The notes under the pieces: model-generated
Database searches by the model: none
Told to the model about the DNA's origin: nothing
The model's input: the letters and a program-made list of their open reading frames with translations, nothing else
In this document: positions 35,742-44,284 of the stretch, piece after piece
Numbering within the stretch: the stretch's first letter is position 1
How the letters are laid out: each line of letters starts with the position of its first letter
Assembly: GCF_039693965.1 (NCBI RefSeq)
Contig: NZ_CP155576.1
Location: 1,116,001-1,180,000 of the forward strand
Length of the DNA: 64,000 nt
Reading direction: 5' to 3'
Source of the DNA: Moraxella sp. K1664
Lineage (GTDB): Bacteria; Pseudomonadota; Gammaproteobacteria; Pseudomonadales; Moraxellaceae
Made by a program: the position numbers and the translations under genes

Positions 35742-36497
35742 ATGAAAATGAGTAAAATGACAAATGATTTTATAGACAAACAAACGGTCAATGTGCCTGA
35801 TTCGCACCGCTTTTATCCGCTCGCCCAAGCCTTAGCGGATTATCGTGGGGCGGATATTTTGCCCTTTACGGATAATAATGAGCTTTTGACAGGGCTTGTG
35901 CGTGAGCAAGCGATAAAGCGGTATGATAAGCTCGTCAAGTCAAGCCCTTTACCGCAGGCGTGCGTGCTTGTCGTCATCACGGACGAACCCACGCCAAAAC
36001 TACTCTTAACAAGGCGGTCAAATCGTCTTAGTAGTCATGCAGGCGAAGTGTCCTTAGTCGGTGGCAAGCGTGATGAGACGGACATATCATCGGCAGATGT
36101 CGCCTTGCGTGAAGCGTGCGAAGAAGTCGGGCTACATCGGGCGGACGTGGAGATTTTGGGGTATTTGCCCATGCAAATCTCCAAAAGTGGCTTACTTGTC
36201 CGTCCTGTGGTGGCAAGCATACCGCCTGATATGGTGGGGTCGCTCATGCCTAATGATGATGAGATAGCACGGCTGTTTTGGTTACCCTTTGATGTGCTAT
36301 ATGGCACGCCTGTGGATTTTGTCTTTGACCGTCAAATCACGCACAGCACCGCCAAACTCCACACCCCTGCATGGGTCTATGACTGTGATGATGACGGCAC
36401 GCCCGAAGTGGTGTGGGGGCTGACAGGAAGGATGCTATCAAGCCTTATGGAGATTGGCTTTGGGGTGGGGCATGAGTGGTATTATCGGGTGCGTTAA
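35742..36497 (+). CDS. Nudix hydrolase, probable coenzyme A pyrophosphatase
   Basis: 251 residues. The Nudix region has GEVSLVGGKRDETD followed by ALREACEEVGL, and downstream LPMQISKSGLLVRPVVASIP, which matches the NudL/CoAse group (UPF0035 motif and Nudix box together). Such enzymes cleave CoA and acyl-CoA to phosphopantetheine and 3',5'-ADP. The last 4 nt overlap the end of bioD on the opposite strand. The substrate call is by motif only. Confidence 0.75.
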   Translation: MKMSKMTNDFIDKQTVNVPDSHRFYPLAQALADYRGADILPFTDNNELLTGLVREQAIKRYDKLVKSSPLPQACVLVVITDEPTPKLLLTRRSNRLSSHAGEVSLVGGKRDETDISSADVALREACEEVGLHRADVEILGYLPMQISKSGLLVRPVVASIPPDMVGSLMPNDDEIARLFWLPFDVLYGTPVDFVFDRQITHSTAKLHTPAWVYDCDDDGTPEVVWGLTGRMLSSLMEIGFGVGHEWYYRVR

Positions 36498-37165
36498 AAC
36501 TTATCCGCCACATCATCAAAACCTGTAATCTCATCGCCGACAAGCTCCATAAATATCGCACTTGGATAATGGTGTGCGACATGAGATTGTAGGTAATCTT
36601 GCGTGTCCGTGCTGATGTCGGGGTCGGTGTCAAAATGATGATTGAACACCACGCCCCATAGCGTCAAGCCCCGAGTCTGTATCGCTTCTAGGGTGAGTAG
36701 GGTGTGGTTAATACTACCAAGCCGAGCAGACGTTACGACTAGCACAGGATAACTCTGCGTGGCGATATAATCCAGCGTCAATACATCATCTGTCATCGGC
36801 ACAAGCACACCGCCCGCCCCTTCGAGTAGCACGATGTCAAAGCGTGCGTTTAGCCTAGCGGTGGCGTGCGTGATGTCGTCTAGATTTATCGTGCGGTTTT
36901 CTAGGCGTGCCGATAGGTGGGGACTGGCAGGCTTGACAAAGGTCAAAGGACAAGTCGTGCCGTCCGTATCCACGTCCATGAGTGGCACATTCATGAGCGT
37001 GCGGTGGGTTCTGATGTCATCGGCTATCGGTGTGGCAACGCCTGTCTGTATCAGCTTTTGGGTGATGACGGACTTGCCACATGACAGCAGATGACGAGCC
37101 AAAATGCCTGTGGCGTACGTCTTGCCGATGTCGGTGTCTATGCCTGTGATGAATAGGGTGGTCAT
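36494..37165 (-). CDS. bioD: Dethiobiotin synthetase
   Basis: ATP-dependent enzyme that closes the ureido ring of biotin. 223 residues with MTTLFITGIDTDIGKTYATGILARHL holding the P-loop GTDTxxGKT-type motif, IQTGVATPI (substrate contact), VLLEGAGGVLVPMTDD and VVTSARLGSINHTLLTLEAI. It overlaps bioA by 4 nt and is its downstream partner. Its 3' end overlaps the convergent Nudix gene by 4 nt, so there is no terminator between them. Confidence 0.92.
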   Translation of the reverse strand: MTTLFITGIDTDIGKTYATGILARHLLSCGKSVITQKLIQTGVATPIADDIRTHRTLMNVPLMDVDTDGTTCPLTFVKPASPHLSARLENRTINLDDITHATARLNARFDIVLLEGAGGVLVPMTDDVLTLDYIATQSYPVLVVTSARLGSINHTLLTLEAIQTRGLTLWGVVFNHHFDTDPDISTDTQDYLQSHVAHHYPSAIFMELVGDEITGFDDVADKF

Positions 37166-38460
37166 GGCGTGTCTCCGTCAAAATATTCTTTTAAAAGCTC
37201 AATCAATCTACCACATAATTCCCCCAACTCTTCATCGCTCATCACATACGCAGGCATAAGATACACAAGTTTGCCAAAGGGTCGCACCCAAATGCCATAT
37301 TTTGGCAACAGTGCCTGAAAAATGGGCATGATTATCGGCTCTTTCATCTCAATCACGCCTATCGTCCCAAGCACTCGTACGTCCGCTACTTGTTGCCATG
37401 ATGTTAATGGCGACAGGTGGGCAAAGAGCTTATCCTGCATATCACGAGCGACAGTCGGGCTATCCATGTCTAGTACCATATCAATGCTAGCACACGCCAC
37501 CGCACACGCCAAGGGATTGCCCATAAAAGTTGGGCCATGCATAAGAGCAGGGTAGGGGCTGTCATGAATGGCATTTGCCACTTTATCGGTGGTCATGGTT
37601 GTCCCAAAGCTCATATAACCGCTTGTCAGTGCCTTGCCAAGGGTCATGATGTCAGGGCAGATACCTGCGTGATTGACCGCAAACATCGCCCCACTTCGCC
37701 CAAAGCCTGTGGCTATCTCATCACAGATGAGCAGGACATCATAATACTGGCAAAGGGCGTGCAAATGCGATAAATACTCAGGCGAATAAAACCGCATACC
37801 ACCTGCCCCCTGTACAATCGGCTCAATGATAAACCCTGCCAATCTGTCATGATACCGCCCAAAAAACCTATCCATGTCAAGCCGTGTCTCATCATCTAAT
37901 GGCGTATCAAAACCCAAAGGTGGGGACGGCAAAAAATACTGCGTGGGGAGCTGTTTGCCATACATGGCGTGCATGCTATTCACAGGGTCGCACACGCTCA
38001 TGGCGTGCCATGTGTCGCCATGATAGCCCGAGTGGGTGCTGGCAAAGGTGTTTTTGTGGGGCAGACCCCGTGCCAGCTGGTATTGCAGTGCCATTTTTAG
38101 GGCGACTTCCACCGCCACACTGCCACTGTCGGCATAGAATATTTTGGTCAAGTTTTTGGGAGTGATGCCCAAAAGTCGCTCGCCAAGCTCAATGGCAGGG
38201 GCGTGGGTGAGTCCGCCAAACATCACATGGCTCATCTTGCCAAGCTGTTCTGTCATGGCGTGGTTTAGGCGGGGGTGGTTGTAGCCGTGAATGCTCGCCC
38301 ACCATGACGACATGCCGTCTATGAGTGGCGTGCCGTCCGCCATGTAGAGCCGTACACCGTGGGCGTGGCTGATGAGATGATTGTCATAGGCAGGTGGCAG
38401 ACTGGCATAGGGGTGCCAAAGGTGGGTGCGGTCAAAATGGATAAGGTCGTCTGATTCCAT
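37162..38460 (-). CDS. bioA: Adenosylmethionine-8-amino-7-oxononanoate aminotransferase
   Basis: PLP enzyme that makes 7,8-diaminopelargonate using SAM as amino donor. 432 residues of class III aminotransferase: DRTHLWHPYASL start (BioA-specific), DGMSSWWASIHGYNHP, FYADSGSVAVEVALKMA, LICDEIATGFGRSG with the PLP-contact Asp, and IMTLGKALTSGYMSFG with the Schiff-base Lys. It is followed by bioD with overlap. The end of an IS1111-like element lies only about 58 bp upstream of the start, so native upstream control may be altered. Confidence 0.95.
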   Translation of the reverse strand: MESDDLIHFDRTHLWHPYASLPPAYDNHLISHAHGVRLYMADGTPLIDGMSSWWASIHGYNHPRLNHAMTEQLGKMSHVMFGGLTHAPAIELGERLLGITPKNLTKIFYADSGSVAVEVALKMALQYQLARGLPHKNTFASTHSGYHGDTWHAMSVCDPVNSMHAMYGKQLPTQYFLPSPPLGFDTPLDDETRLDMDRFFGRYHDRLAGFIIEPIVQGAGGMRFYSPEYLSHLHALCQYYDVLLICDEIATGFGRSGAMFAVNHAGICPDIMTLGKALTSGYMSFGTTMTTDKVANAIHDSPYPALMHGPTFMGNPLACAVACASIDMVLDMDSPTVARDMQDKLFAHLSPLTSWQQVADVRVLGTIGVIEMKEPIIMPIFQALLPKYGIWVRPFGKLVYLMPAYVMSDEELGELCGRLIELLKEYFDGDTP

Positions 38461-38518
38461 GAGTATGATTTTCCAATATTCACAAATGGGTATGGTTTAT
38501 CGGTGATGATTTTGGACG

Positions 38519-39691
38519 GTTTTGTAGCAACTGTATTCCACTCCCATCAAAGTGCAATACAAAAACTTAGCACAAAGCGTCAATACCGAACATTTAACGT
38601 ACGACAACTTGCTTTTGTAATTCATCTCTAACCCGTGCATTTAAAATGGTTAGTAGTTTGTGCATACAGGCAACAATGGCAACTTTGAAGGGCTTGCCAT
38701 TGGCTCTTAATCTTTGATAGAAGGTTTTGATTTTCTCATCAAAGCGAGTAGCCACTAAGGTTGCCATATACAGTGCCTTACGCACTTCTGGTCGTCCTGC
38801 TTGACACAGACCTTTAAACTTAGTCTCTCCACTTTGCTTAGGGTGTGGGGCAACACCCACAAGACTGGCAAGTTGTTTGTGTGAGATTGTACCAAGCTCA
38901 GGCAGCATTGCCAACAAGGTGGCTGTGGTGGTTTGTCCAACACCTTTAACACTTTGAATGACACTGCTGGTTTGTTTTAAATCTGGGTGATTGTCATCAT
39001 CAAGATGGGTTTTGATTTGCTTGTCTAACTCATGAATTTGCTCTGTTAGGTAAGTAATATGAGCTTGAATGCTACTGATTTGACTGTGATGAGATTGCTC
39101 CAAGCGGTTTTTTTCAGCCACACACATTTGGACAAATTGATTGCGTCTGTTAATCAATGCGGTTAATAACTCTTGGCTTTGACTGGGTGGGCAATAAAGC
39201 AAGGTGGCTAAATCATCTCTTTGTGCCATCATTTTGGCATAAAAAGCAAGCATTTTAGCATCTTTGTTGTCTGTTTTGGTTAAGGACTGTGATTTGGCAA
39301 ATTGATGTGTTTGCCTTGGATTGGCAATCATGACACAAATGCCTGCTAAGTGTATGGCTTTGGCAAGGGGTACTTCAAGTCCACCTGTACTTTCTAGAAC
39401 CACTAAGGTTTTGCCATTATCGCATTGTTTGTGTTCCTCTTTGATAAAACAGATGGCTTGGTCAATGCCTTGTGCTGTGTTATCATGGTTTTTGGTTTTG
39501 GGTGATAATGAAGTGGCAAGCACAAAGCTCTTTTTGGCAACGTCAATGCCAACAAAATGAACATAGTGTTTGTCTAACTCATTGTTTGCTGATTTCATAC
39601 TCATCATAAACCTGCCTTGCATTCGGGTGTTAAACTGGCAACTGTACGGTTGTTATTGATGGGTGCTTATCTGGTTTCAATGCTACAAAAC
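38519..39691 (-). mobile_element. IS110-family, IS1111-subgroup element
   Basis: About 1.17 kb around a single transposase gene. Two nested inverted repeats bracket it: GTTTTGTAGCA (38519-38529) with TGCTACAAAAC (39681-39691), and CCCATCAA (38543-38550) with TTGATGGG (39656-39663). Subterminal inverted repeats are typical of IS1111 and absent in plain IS110. The exact ends may lie a few bases outside. It is different from the two IS110 copies in this window. Non-coding DNA inside is short: about 75 bp after and 75-85 bp before the gene. Confidence 0.75.
38594..39607 (-). CDS. IS1111-type transposase (IS110 family)
   Basis: About 337 residues. The RuvC-like domain starts YVHFVGIDVAKKSFVLATSL (Asp), then LVVLESTGGLEVPLAKAI (Glu) and SLTKTDNKDAKMLAFYAKMM (Asp pair), i.e. 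DEDD. A coiled segment follows, and the C-terminal Transposase_20 part has VIQSVKGVGQTTTATLLAMLPELG, ASLVGVAPHPKQSGETKFKG and GRPEVRKALYMATLVA. No stops or shifts. The ATG at 39607 follows AAGGCAGG; alternatives at 39622, 39604 and 39598 are possible. Confidence 0.87.
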   Translation of the reverse strand: MMSMKSANNELDKHYVHFVGIDVAKKSFVLATSLSPKTKNHDNTAQGIDQAICFIKEEHKQCDNGKTLVVLESTGGLEVPLAKAIHLAGICVMIANPRQTHQFAKSQSLTKTDNKDAKMLAFYAKMMAQRDDLATLLYCPPSQSQELLTALINRRNQFVQMCVAEKNRLEQSHHSQISSIQAHITYLTEQIHELDKQIKTHLDDDNHPDLKQTSSVIQSVKGVGQTTTATLLAMLPELGTISHKQLASLVGVAPHPKQSGETKFKGLCQAGRPEVRKALYMATLVATRFDEKIKTFYQRLRANGKPFKVAIVACMHKLLTILNARVRDELQKQVVVR

Positions 39692-39705
39692 GAATGTCAT
39701 CTCTA

Positions 39706-39828
39706 GGGGCGAAACGAAAGACAGATAAGCGGGTTGGCTTATTATATCTTGTTTTGGATATACAAGGGGCGAAACGAAAGACAGATAAGCGGGTTGGCTT
39801 ATTATATCTTGTTTTGGATATACAAGGG
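39706..39828. repeat. Two exact 60-bp tandem repeats beside the IS1111-like element
   Basis: The 60-bp unit starts GGGGCGAAACGAAAGACAG and ends TTTTGGATATACAA; units are 39706-39765 and 39766-39825, identical by eye, followed by GGG. It lies 15 bp outside the IS end. The unit contains TTGGCT and TATACA-like boxes. Together with the IS leader it fills the 39692-39911 gap, in which I see no gene. Confidence 0.85.
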
Positions 39829-39911
39829 TGTGTTGCAATTTGCCCTGCATGTCACACCAAAAAATACCCACATCAATCAACACCAAACCCCATGATAAAA
39901 GATTTTTGGCA

Positions 39912-39944
39912 AATAAAAACCACCCCAAGCGAATTTGGGGCGGT
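39912..39944 (-). terminator. Intrinsic terminator after rsfS
   Basis: On the minus strand, ACCGCCCCAA-ATTCGC-TTGGGGTGGT is followed by TTTTT, just after the rsfS stop; it ends the NYN-nadD-rsfS operon. Confidence 0.85.
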
Positions 39945-39956
39945 CTTAATCATTCA

Positions 39957-40328
39957 TCACGCCTTTTGCATGGCAAGTGTTTGCAAGGCTTCTGGCGATG
40001 ACCATAGCCCTTCTAAGTCATAGAACTCACGAGCCTGTGGGGTCATAATATGCACCACGATACGCCCTAAGTCCACGAGCGTCCAGTCGCTGTCTTTGTC
40101 GCCTTCACGTCCTAGTGGCATAAGCCCCGCTTCTTTGGCAGTGGCTCCGAGCTTGTCGGCAAGTGCCTTAACGTGGCGTTTTGATGTGGCGTTGGCGATG
40201 ATGATGCGCTCGGCAATTTCGGTCAAATGCTCAACCGTCATCACGGTAATCTCTTTGGCTTTTAGGTCGTCCAAGGCGGTGGTTACGAGCGTGATTTGCT
40301 CATCTAAGGATAGGTTATGTGTGGTCAT
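39957..40328 (-). CDS. rsfS: Ribosomal silencing factor RsfS
   Basis: RsfS binds L14 of the 50S subunit and blocks subunit joining in starvation. 123 residues of Iojap/RsfS fold: LDEQITLVTTALDDLKAKEITVMTVEHL, ERIIIANATSKRHVKALADKLG, then the hallmark GREGDKDSDWTLVDLGRIVVHIMTPQAREFYDLEGLW. The start was set at the ATG at 40328; a TTG three codons upstream is less likely. It follows nadD, the common bacterial arrangement. Confidence 0.94.
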   Translation of the reverse strand: MTTHNLSLDEQITLVTTALDDLKAKEITVMTVEHLTEIAERIIIANATSKRHVKALADKLGATAKEAGLMPLGREGDKDSDWTLVDLGRIVVHIMTPQAREFYDLEGLWSSPEALQTLAMQKA

Positions 40329-40360
40329 GGTATTCAAATAAAATAAAGATTAACCGTCTA

Positions 40361-41077
40361 TTATAGCACACTTTTATAAAGCTCGTGCGTTTTAATATAA
40401 TCAAAAATTGGCTCAGGCAAATGGCATGGTTTATCGCCTTGGGCTAGGGCGTGGCGGATTTGGGTGGACGAGACAGCAGGTATGGGCGATTTGTCATAAA
40501 AAATACGTTTGGTGTTAAAAGTTTTATCGGTTTTTAACAATTCATCTTTTAACAATTCATCTTTTAATAAATCATCTTGTAAAAAGCCATCTTGTAAAAA
40601 TTTATCAAAATCATCAGTCATCTTTGCCAACACATCAGCCACGACATCATCACTGCCAGCTCTATCAAACGCCCAAATTTTAACGTACGCCAAAAGCTCT
40701 TTATAATTTTTCCACAAATGCAGACTTGCCAAACTATCACCGCCCATGACAAAAATCCGCTCATCATCAGGATACCACCGTGCCAATGCTTGCACCGTAT
40801 CTATGGTATAGACGGGTGGGGTTTGGTGGATTTCTGATGTGTCAATGCTTGCGGTGATGCCTTGATGTTTTAGCATGTCACACGCCAAAGACAGCATATT
40901 TAGGCGGTGAGTGGGGTCGGTGGGCGTGCCTTTAAAGGGGTTACCTGCGGTGGGTAAAAACGAGATGACAAAGGGCATATCCAAAGACGACAAGCGATGA
41001 TGAACAAGACGCACCATGTCCAAATGCCCGTCATGCACAGGGTCAAAACTGCCCCCCAAAAATATCCGTGCCATCAT
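40361..41077 (-). CDS. nadD: Nicotinate-nucleotide adenylyltransferase with tandem-repeat insert
   Basis: NadD adenylates nicotinate mononucleotide in NAD synthesis. 238 residues: MMARIFLGGSFDPVHDGHLDMV holds the GxFDPxHxGH nucleotide-binding motif, then ISFLPTAGNPFKG, IFVMGGDSLASLHLWKNYKELL and SPIPAVSSTQIRHALAQGD (the SxTxxR signature). Between these last two is an unusual insert of 5-residue repeats (FLQDG FLQDD LLKDE LLKDE LLK, about residues 158-181) coded by 15-bp tandem units at 40532-40604, making the protein about 20-25 residues longer than usual. The start overlaps the stop of the upstream NYN gene (ATGA). Confidence 0.92.
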   Translation of the reverse strand: MMARIFLGGSFDPVHDGHLDMVRLVHHRLSSLDMPFVISFLPTAGNPFKGTPTDPTHRLNMLSLACDMLKHQGITASIDTSEIHQTPPVYTIDTVQALARWYPDDERIFVMGGDSLASLHLWKNYKELLAYVKIWAFDRAGSDDVVADVLAKMTDDFDKFLQDGFLQDDLLKDELLKDELLKTDKTFNTKRIFYDKSPIPAVSSTQIRHALAQGDKPCHLPEPIFDYIKTHELYKSVL

Positions 41078-41865
41078 ATGGTCAGCTCAATGTCAGCCAG
41101 TAGGTCGTTACGGCGATTACGCACAAACACCACTTTGTGATTGTCGCCGTTGGGGTAGCGTTCGGTCAGCTCAAAGTAACGGGGATACGCCTTTAAAAAA
41201 TCGCTAAATTTGTCATAATGGAAAAGGCGAGCGTCAAAATCAGGCTCGACTTTTAGGATGTAGTTTTTGACGGGGGCGATGTTTGCCCAGCCATGCTCGT
41301 CCGCCATGGTGGCGATGGCATTTTTGACTAACGCAATCGCCACATCCACAGGCTTGAACTGGTTATCGCCCGAGAACAGCATGTCAGCTGAGTCATAAAA
41401 ATCCACGTCGCTGTTTTTCTTTTGCTCTTCAAAGACTTCTAGATAGGTAAAGCGGTCGCAGGCTTGCATAAAGGGCTTGGGTGTGTGCTGTTTGCCAAAG
41501 CCATATACCATCAGCCCCTGCTCACGGATACGCTGAGCAAGGCGAGTATAATCGCTGTCAGACGACACAAGGCAAAAGCCATCAAATCGCTCGGTGTAGA
41601 GCAAATCCATCGCATCAATAATCAGGCTCGAATCGGTGGCGTTTTTGCCTGATGTGTAGGCGAACTGTTGCATGGGCTGGATGGAGTGCGACAGTAGCAC
41701 GCTTTTCCAACTGGCAAGTTGGGGTTTTGTCCAGTCGCCATAAGCACGGCGAACACTTGCTCGCCCCAGTGTGGCAATCTCATTCATGAGTGCTTCAAGG
41801 TAGGTCGTGGACGCATTATCAGCATCAATCAAGACCGCTAGGCGTGCTTCGGTGGGTGGCAACAT
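41074..41865 (-). CDS. NYN-domain protein with C-terminal OST-HTH-like domain
   Basis: 263 residues. The NYN (PIN-like) nuclease domain spans about 8-150: RLAVLIDADNAS (first Asp), KNATDSSLIIDAMDLLYTERFDGFCLVSSDSDYTRLAQRIRE (Asp cluster), GFGKQHTPKPFM. The C-terminal part (FKPVDVAIALVKNAIATMADEHGWANIAPVKNYIL, SDFLKAYPRYFEL) resembles the OST-HTH/LOTUS RNA-binding fold. Such proteins are predicted RNases. It opens an operon with nadD (4-nt overlap) and rsfS, hinting at an RNA or ribosome link (inference). The ATG at 41865 was chosen over an upstream TTG. Confidence 0.82.
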   Translation of the reverse strand: MLPPTEARLAVLIDADNASTTYLEALMNEIATLGRASVRRAYGDWTKPQLASWKSVLLSHSIQPMQQFAYTSGKNATDSSLIIDAMDLLYTERFDGFCLVSSDSDYTRLAQRIREQGLMVYGFGKQHTPKPFMQACDRFTYLEVFEEQKKNSDVDFYDSADMLFSGDNQFKPVDVAIALVKNAIATMADEHGWANIAPVKNYILKVEPDFDARLFHYDKFSDFLKAYPRYFELTERYPNGDNHKVVFVRNRRNDLLADIELTI

Positions 41866-42148
41866 GGGAAAATACAAAAGGGTAAATAAAATTATTATAA
41901 GGTAAAATTTGCCAATTATCTATCGTTTTTTATCTATCATTTTTGCCACTCATTTACAAAAAAGTTAGGTCGGCTTAGGTTGGTGTAAGAATATCGGGCG
42001 TTTTGGGCGTGTCATGGTAGGGTGCGGCAAGCGTGCGATGGTTTTACATTTTGTAGTGTTGCTTTACAATATTGACACAGCAAATTTTTGATAATTTGAT
42101 ATGATGAGTTTTTATGCTATGTTCATTTATTTACATTAAGGAGAAGTT

Positions 42149-44005
42149 ATGAGTACGCCAAAATCAAAAACCTCACGCACCAAAAGCCCCAAAACCACCA
42201 GAAAAACGGCGGTGGTTCACGATTTTATTGACAACCAAGAAGGGCTAAGCCACAGCGATGTGGAAGTGATCGCAGGTGATGTGGACATCGCCAATACCAA
42301 TGTGTCAGATGTGGCGGTGGTTAAGGTTGGCAGTGATGAGCCAAAGGATGCCACTCATGAGACAGGCGATGATAACCATGATAACCAAAACCCTAGTGAT
42401 GATAATCAGAGCCTTAGCGATGAGAATCAGAGTAATGATAAAGATGATAAGGGCAGTGAGGATAAGCATGTTCATGCCAATGACGACAACAATACCCCCA
42501 AATCCGCCCAAGAGATAGCCAAAGAAACCGCTCAGCATAAACTTGCCGAGTTGGCAAAACAGCTAGATGACCTAGATAACCTAGGTGATAAAGAGCAGGT
42601 AAAACAACAGGCGCAGCAGGCATTGCACACCGCCCAAGAGACCATTAGTGATACGCTTAACCACACCGCCCAAACTGCCAAAGAACATCTCCAAGAGCTC
42701 ACTGATGATGCCGATGAGACCGCACGCCTTGTCAATGACAAACTTAGCGATGCCAAACAAGGACTACAACAGACCCTAAGCGATGTCCAAGACAAGGCAG
42801 GGCAGGTGGTGCAAGAGACTCAAAAAAATGCCCAAACGCTTGCCGAGCGTGCCAAAGAGACGTTAGATGATGCCAAAGAACAGGCAAAACAGACCCTGGA
42901 TAACATCAGCGAGCAGACCACCAAACAAACCGATGAACTGCTTGATAAAGCGGAAAACTTATTAGGCAAAGAGCAACAGCAACAGCCTGACAATGACCCA
43001 ACCGCCAACGAGAGCAGTGATGAGCATGAACAAGCTCATGAGCAAAAAACCAATGACAAATCGGTCGAAAAATCCCATACCTTAAAGGGTTTGGGCGGAT
43101 TGCTTGCCACAGCAGGTGCTTATTTAGGACGTGGTCATCAAGACAAGAGCTATCAGAGCGTGGATTTGGATGCCGATGCCACAACCAAGCACCCCTTTTA
43201 TGTCCAAGGTTCGACGCTTGGCGGGAGTTTTGTCAAATCCATTTTGGGCAAAAAAGTTACGGCAGTACATGGCTTGGCAAACAGATTTGTCTCTGATGAA
43301 AAACTAAACGCCATCTCAGAGAGCGTGTATGAAAAAATCGCCGAACTGGCCCACGCATGGGCGGTCAAATCCCTGCCTGACGACCCCAAAACACTCACCC
43401 CTACCCAAAAAGACGAGCTGGCTCAAAGTCTTGCCGACCAAAACCGAGCCTTGGCAACCGCTGGCGGTGTGACGGGCTTTTTTGGGCTAAAAGGCGTGGT
43501 CATGGACACAGCGTGGTTACTGCTTGTGGCACTGCGAACGGTGTATCAGTTGTCGGTGGTCTATGATGTACCATTGACAGGCAAAGAAGGGGTCAAGATG
43601 GCGTATGGCGTGCTGTTGGGGGCGAATTTGACCAAAATGCAAGAAAAGCAAGTCATCCTAACCGCCCTTGCCCTTGCCAAAAAAACACTGGTCTATGCAG
43701 GCGAGAATGGCTTAAAAGAAGAGTTGGTCAAACTCAGCTCGTCTAACACCAGTATTAAGGATTTTGATGAGCTATTAAAATTTGCCCATTTGGATAAATT
43801 GGTTGAAAAATACGGCATAGACATCAATGAGCTAAATACCCATTGGCTACATCGTTTGGTCACTGTTTCGGCAGTTGGCGTGGCGGCACACTATAATCAT
43901 GGGCTTATTGATGAAGTCATCGGCACCGCTATGGCGACCTTTAAAGCAAATGAGACGCTAAGTGTTGAATACCACAGTGATGAAAATGACAAAAGCATGA
44001 AATGA
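42149..44005 (+). CDS. EcsC-family protein with a long amphipathic N-terminus
   Basis: 618 residues in three parts. About 1-125 is hydrophilic and acidic (runs of Asp, Asn, Glu, and Lys/Thr/Ser at the start). About 125-285 is Ala/Gln/Asp/Lys-rich with a loose 11-residue periodicity (QAQQALHTAQETISDTLNHT, AKQGLQQTLSDVQDKAGQ, AKETLDDAKEQAKQTLDN), like LEA or apolipoprotein-type amphipathic helices. About 345-605 is an EcsC domain (LAHAWAVKSLPDDP, GGVTGFFGLKGVVMDTAWLLLVALRTVYQLSVVYD). EcsC proteins are membrane-associated with no established reaction. Monocistronic. Confidence 0.8.
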   Translation: MSTPKSKTSRTKSPKTTRKTAVVHDFIDNQEGLSHSDVEVIAGDVDIANTNVSDVAVVKVGSDEPKDATHETGDDNHDNQNPSDDNQSLSDENQSNDKDDKGSEDKHVHANDDNNTPKSAQEIAKETAQHKLAELAKQLDDLDNLGDKEQVKQQAQQALHTAQETISDTLNHTAQTAKEHLQELTDDADETARLVNDKLSDAKQGLQQTLSDVQDKAGQVVQETQKNAQTLAERAKETLDDAKEQAKQTLDNISEQTTKQTDELLDKAENLLGKEQQQQPDNDPTANESSDEHEQAHEQKTNDKSVEKSHTLKGLGGLLATAGAYLGRGHQDKSYQSVDLDADATTKHPFYVQGSTLGGSFVKSILGKKVTAVHGLANRFVSDEKLNAISESVYEKIAELAHAWAVKSLPDDPKTLTPTQKDELAQSLADQNRALATAGGVTGFFGLKGVVMDTAWLLLVALRTVYQLSVVYDVPLTGKEGVKMAYGVLLGANLTKMQEKQVILTALALAKKTLVYAGENGLKEELVKLSSSNTSIKDFDELLKFAHLDKLVEKYGIDINELNTHWLHRLVTVSAVGVAAHYNHGLIDEVIGTAMATFKANETLSVEYHSDENDKSMK

Positions 44006-44103
44006 TGGTTTTATGGATTTTACTTCGCTCTCAACTTAAAATAGCAACTCACTTGATTACTGGGTAATTATTTTTTGGTTGTGGGGGTAAATTGCAATTT
44101 GCC

Positions 44104-44148
44104 CTAGGCAAGACTCGGTTTTTTAACTGGGTTTTGCCTTTGTGTTTA
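44104..44148 (+). terminator. Probable terminator after the EcsC gene
   Basis: AGGCAAGACTCGG and TGGGTTTTGCCTTT pair imperfectly around a T-rich loop and end in a T-rich stretch. It is about 100 nt after the stop. Confidence 0.5.
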
Positions 44149-44154
44149 AATGCC

Positions 44155-44183
44155 TTGATTTTCTTAAATAAAAGTATTATAAT
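44155..44183 (+). promoter_or_regulatory. Probable str-operon promoter
   Basis: TTGATT (44155-44160), a 17-bp spacer and TATAAT (44178-44183), about 100 bp upstream of rpsL. Strong sigma-70 match. Confidence 0.72.
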
Positions 44184-44284
44184 GCCAAATCCTATTTGGG
44201 ATAAGTACGTTTTTTGTGCAAATTTGCCTAAAAATTAGTCAATTTTGCCAAAAACAAGTTTTTAATTAACGGGAGATATTGCCT

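Noticed and set aside
39706-39828. Possible CRISPR array (two 60-bp units)
   Set aside because: The units are contiguous with no spacers and there are no cas genes nearby.
39694-40023. 109-residue frame across the 60-bp tandem repeats
   Set aside because: Its product contains two identical 20-residue blocks caused by the DNA repeat and then runs antisense into rsfS.
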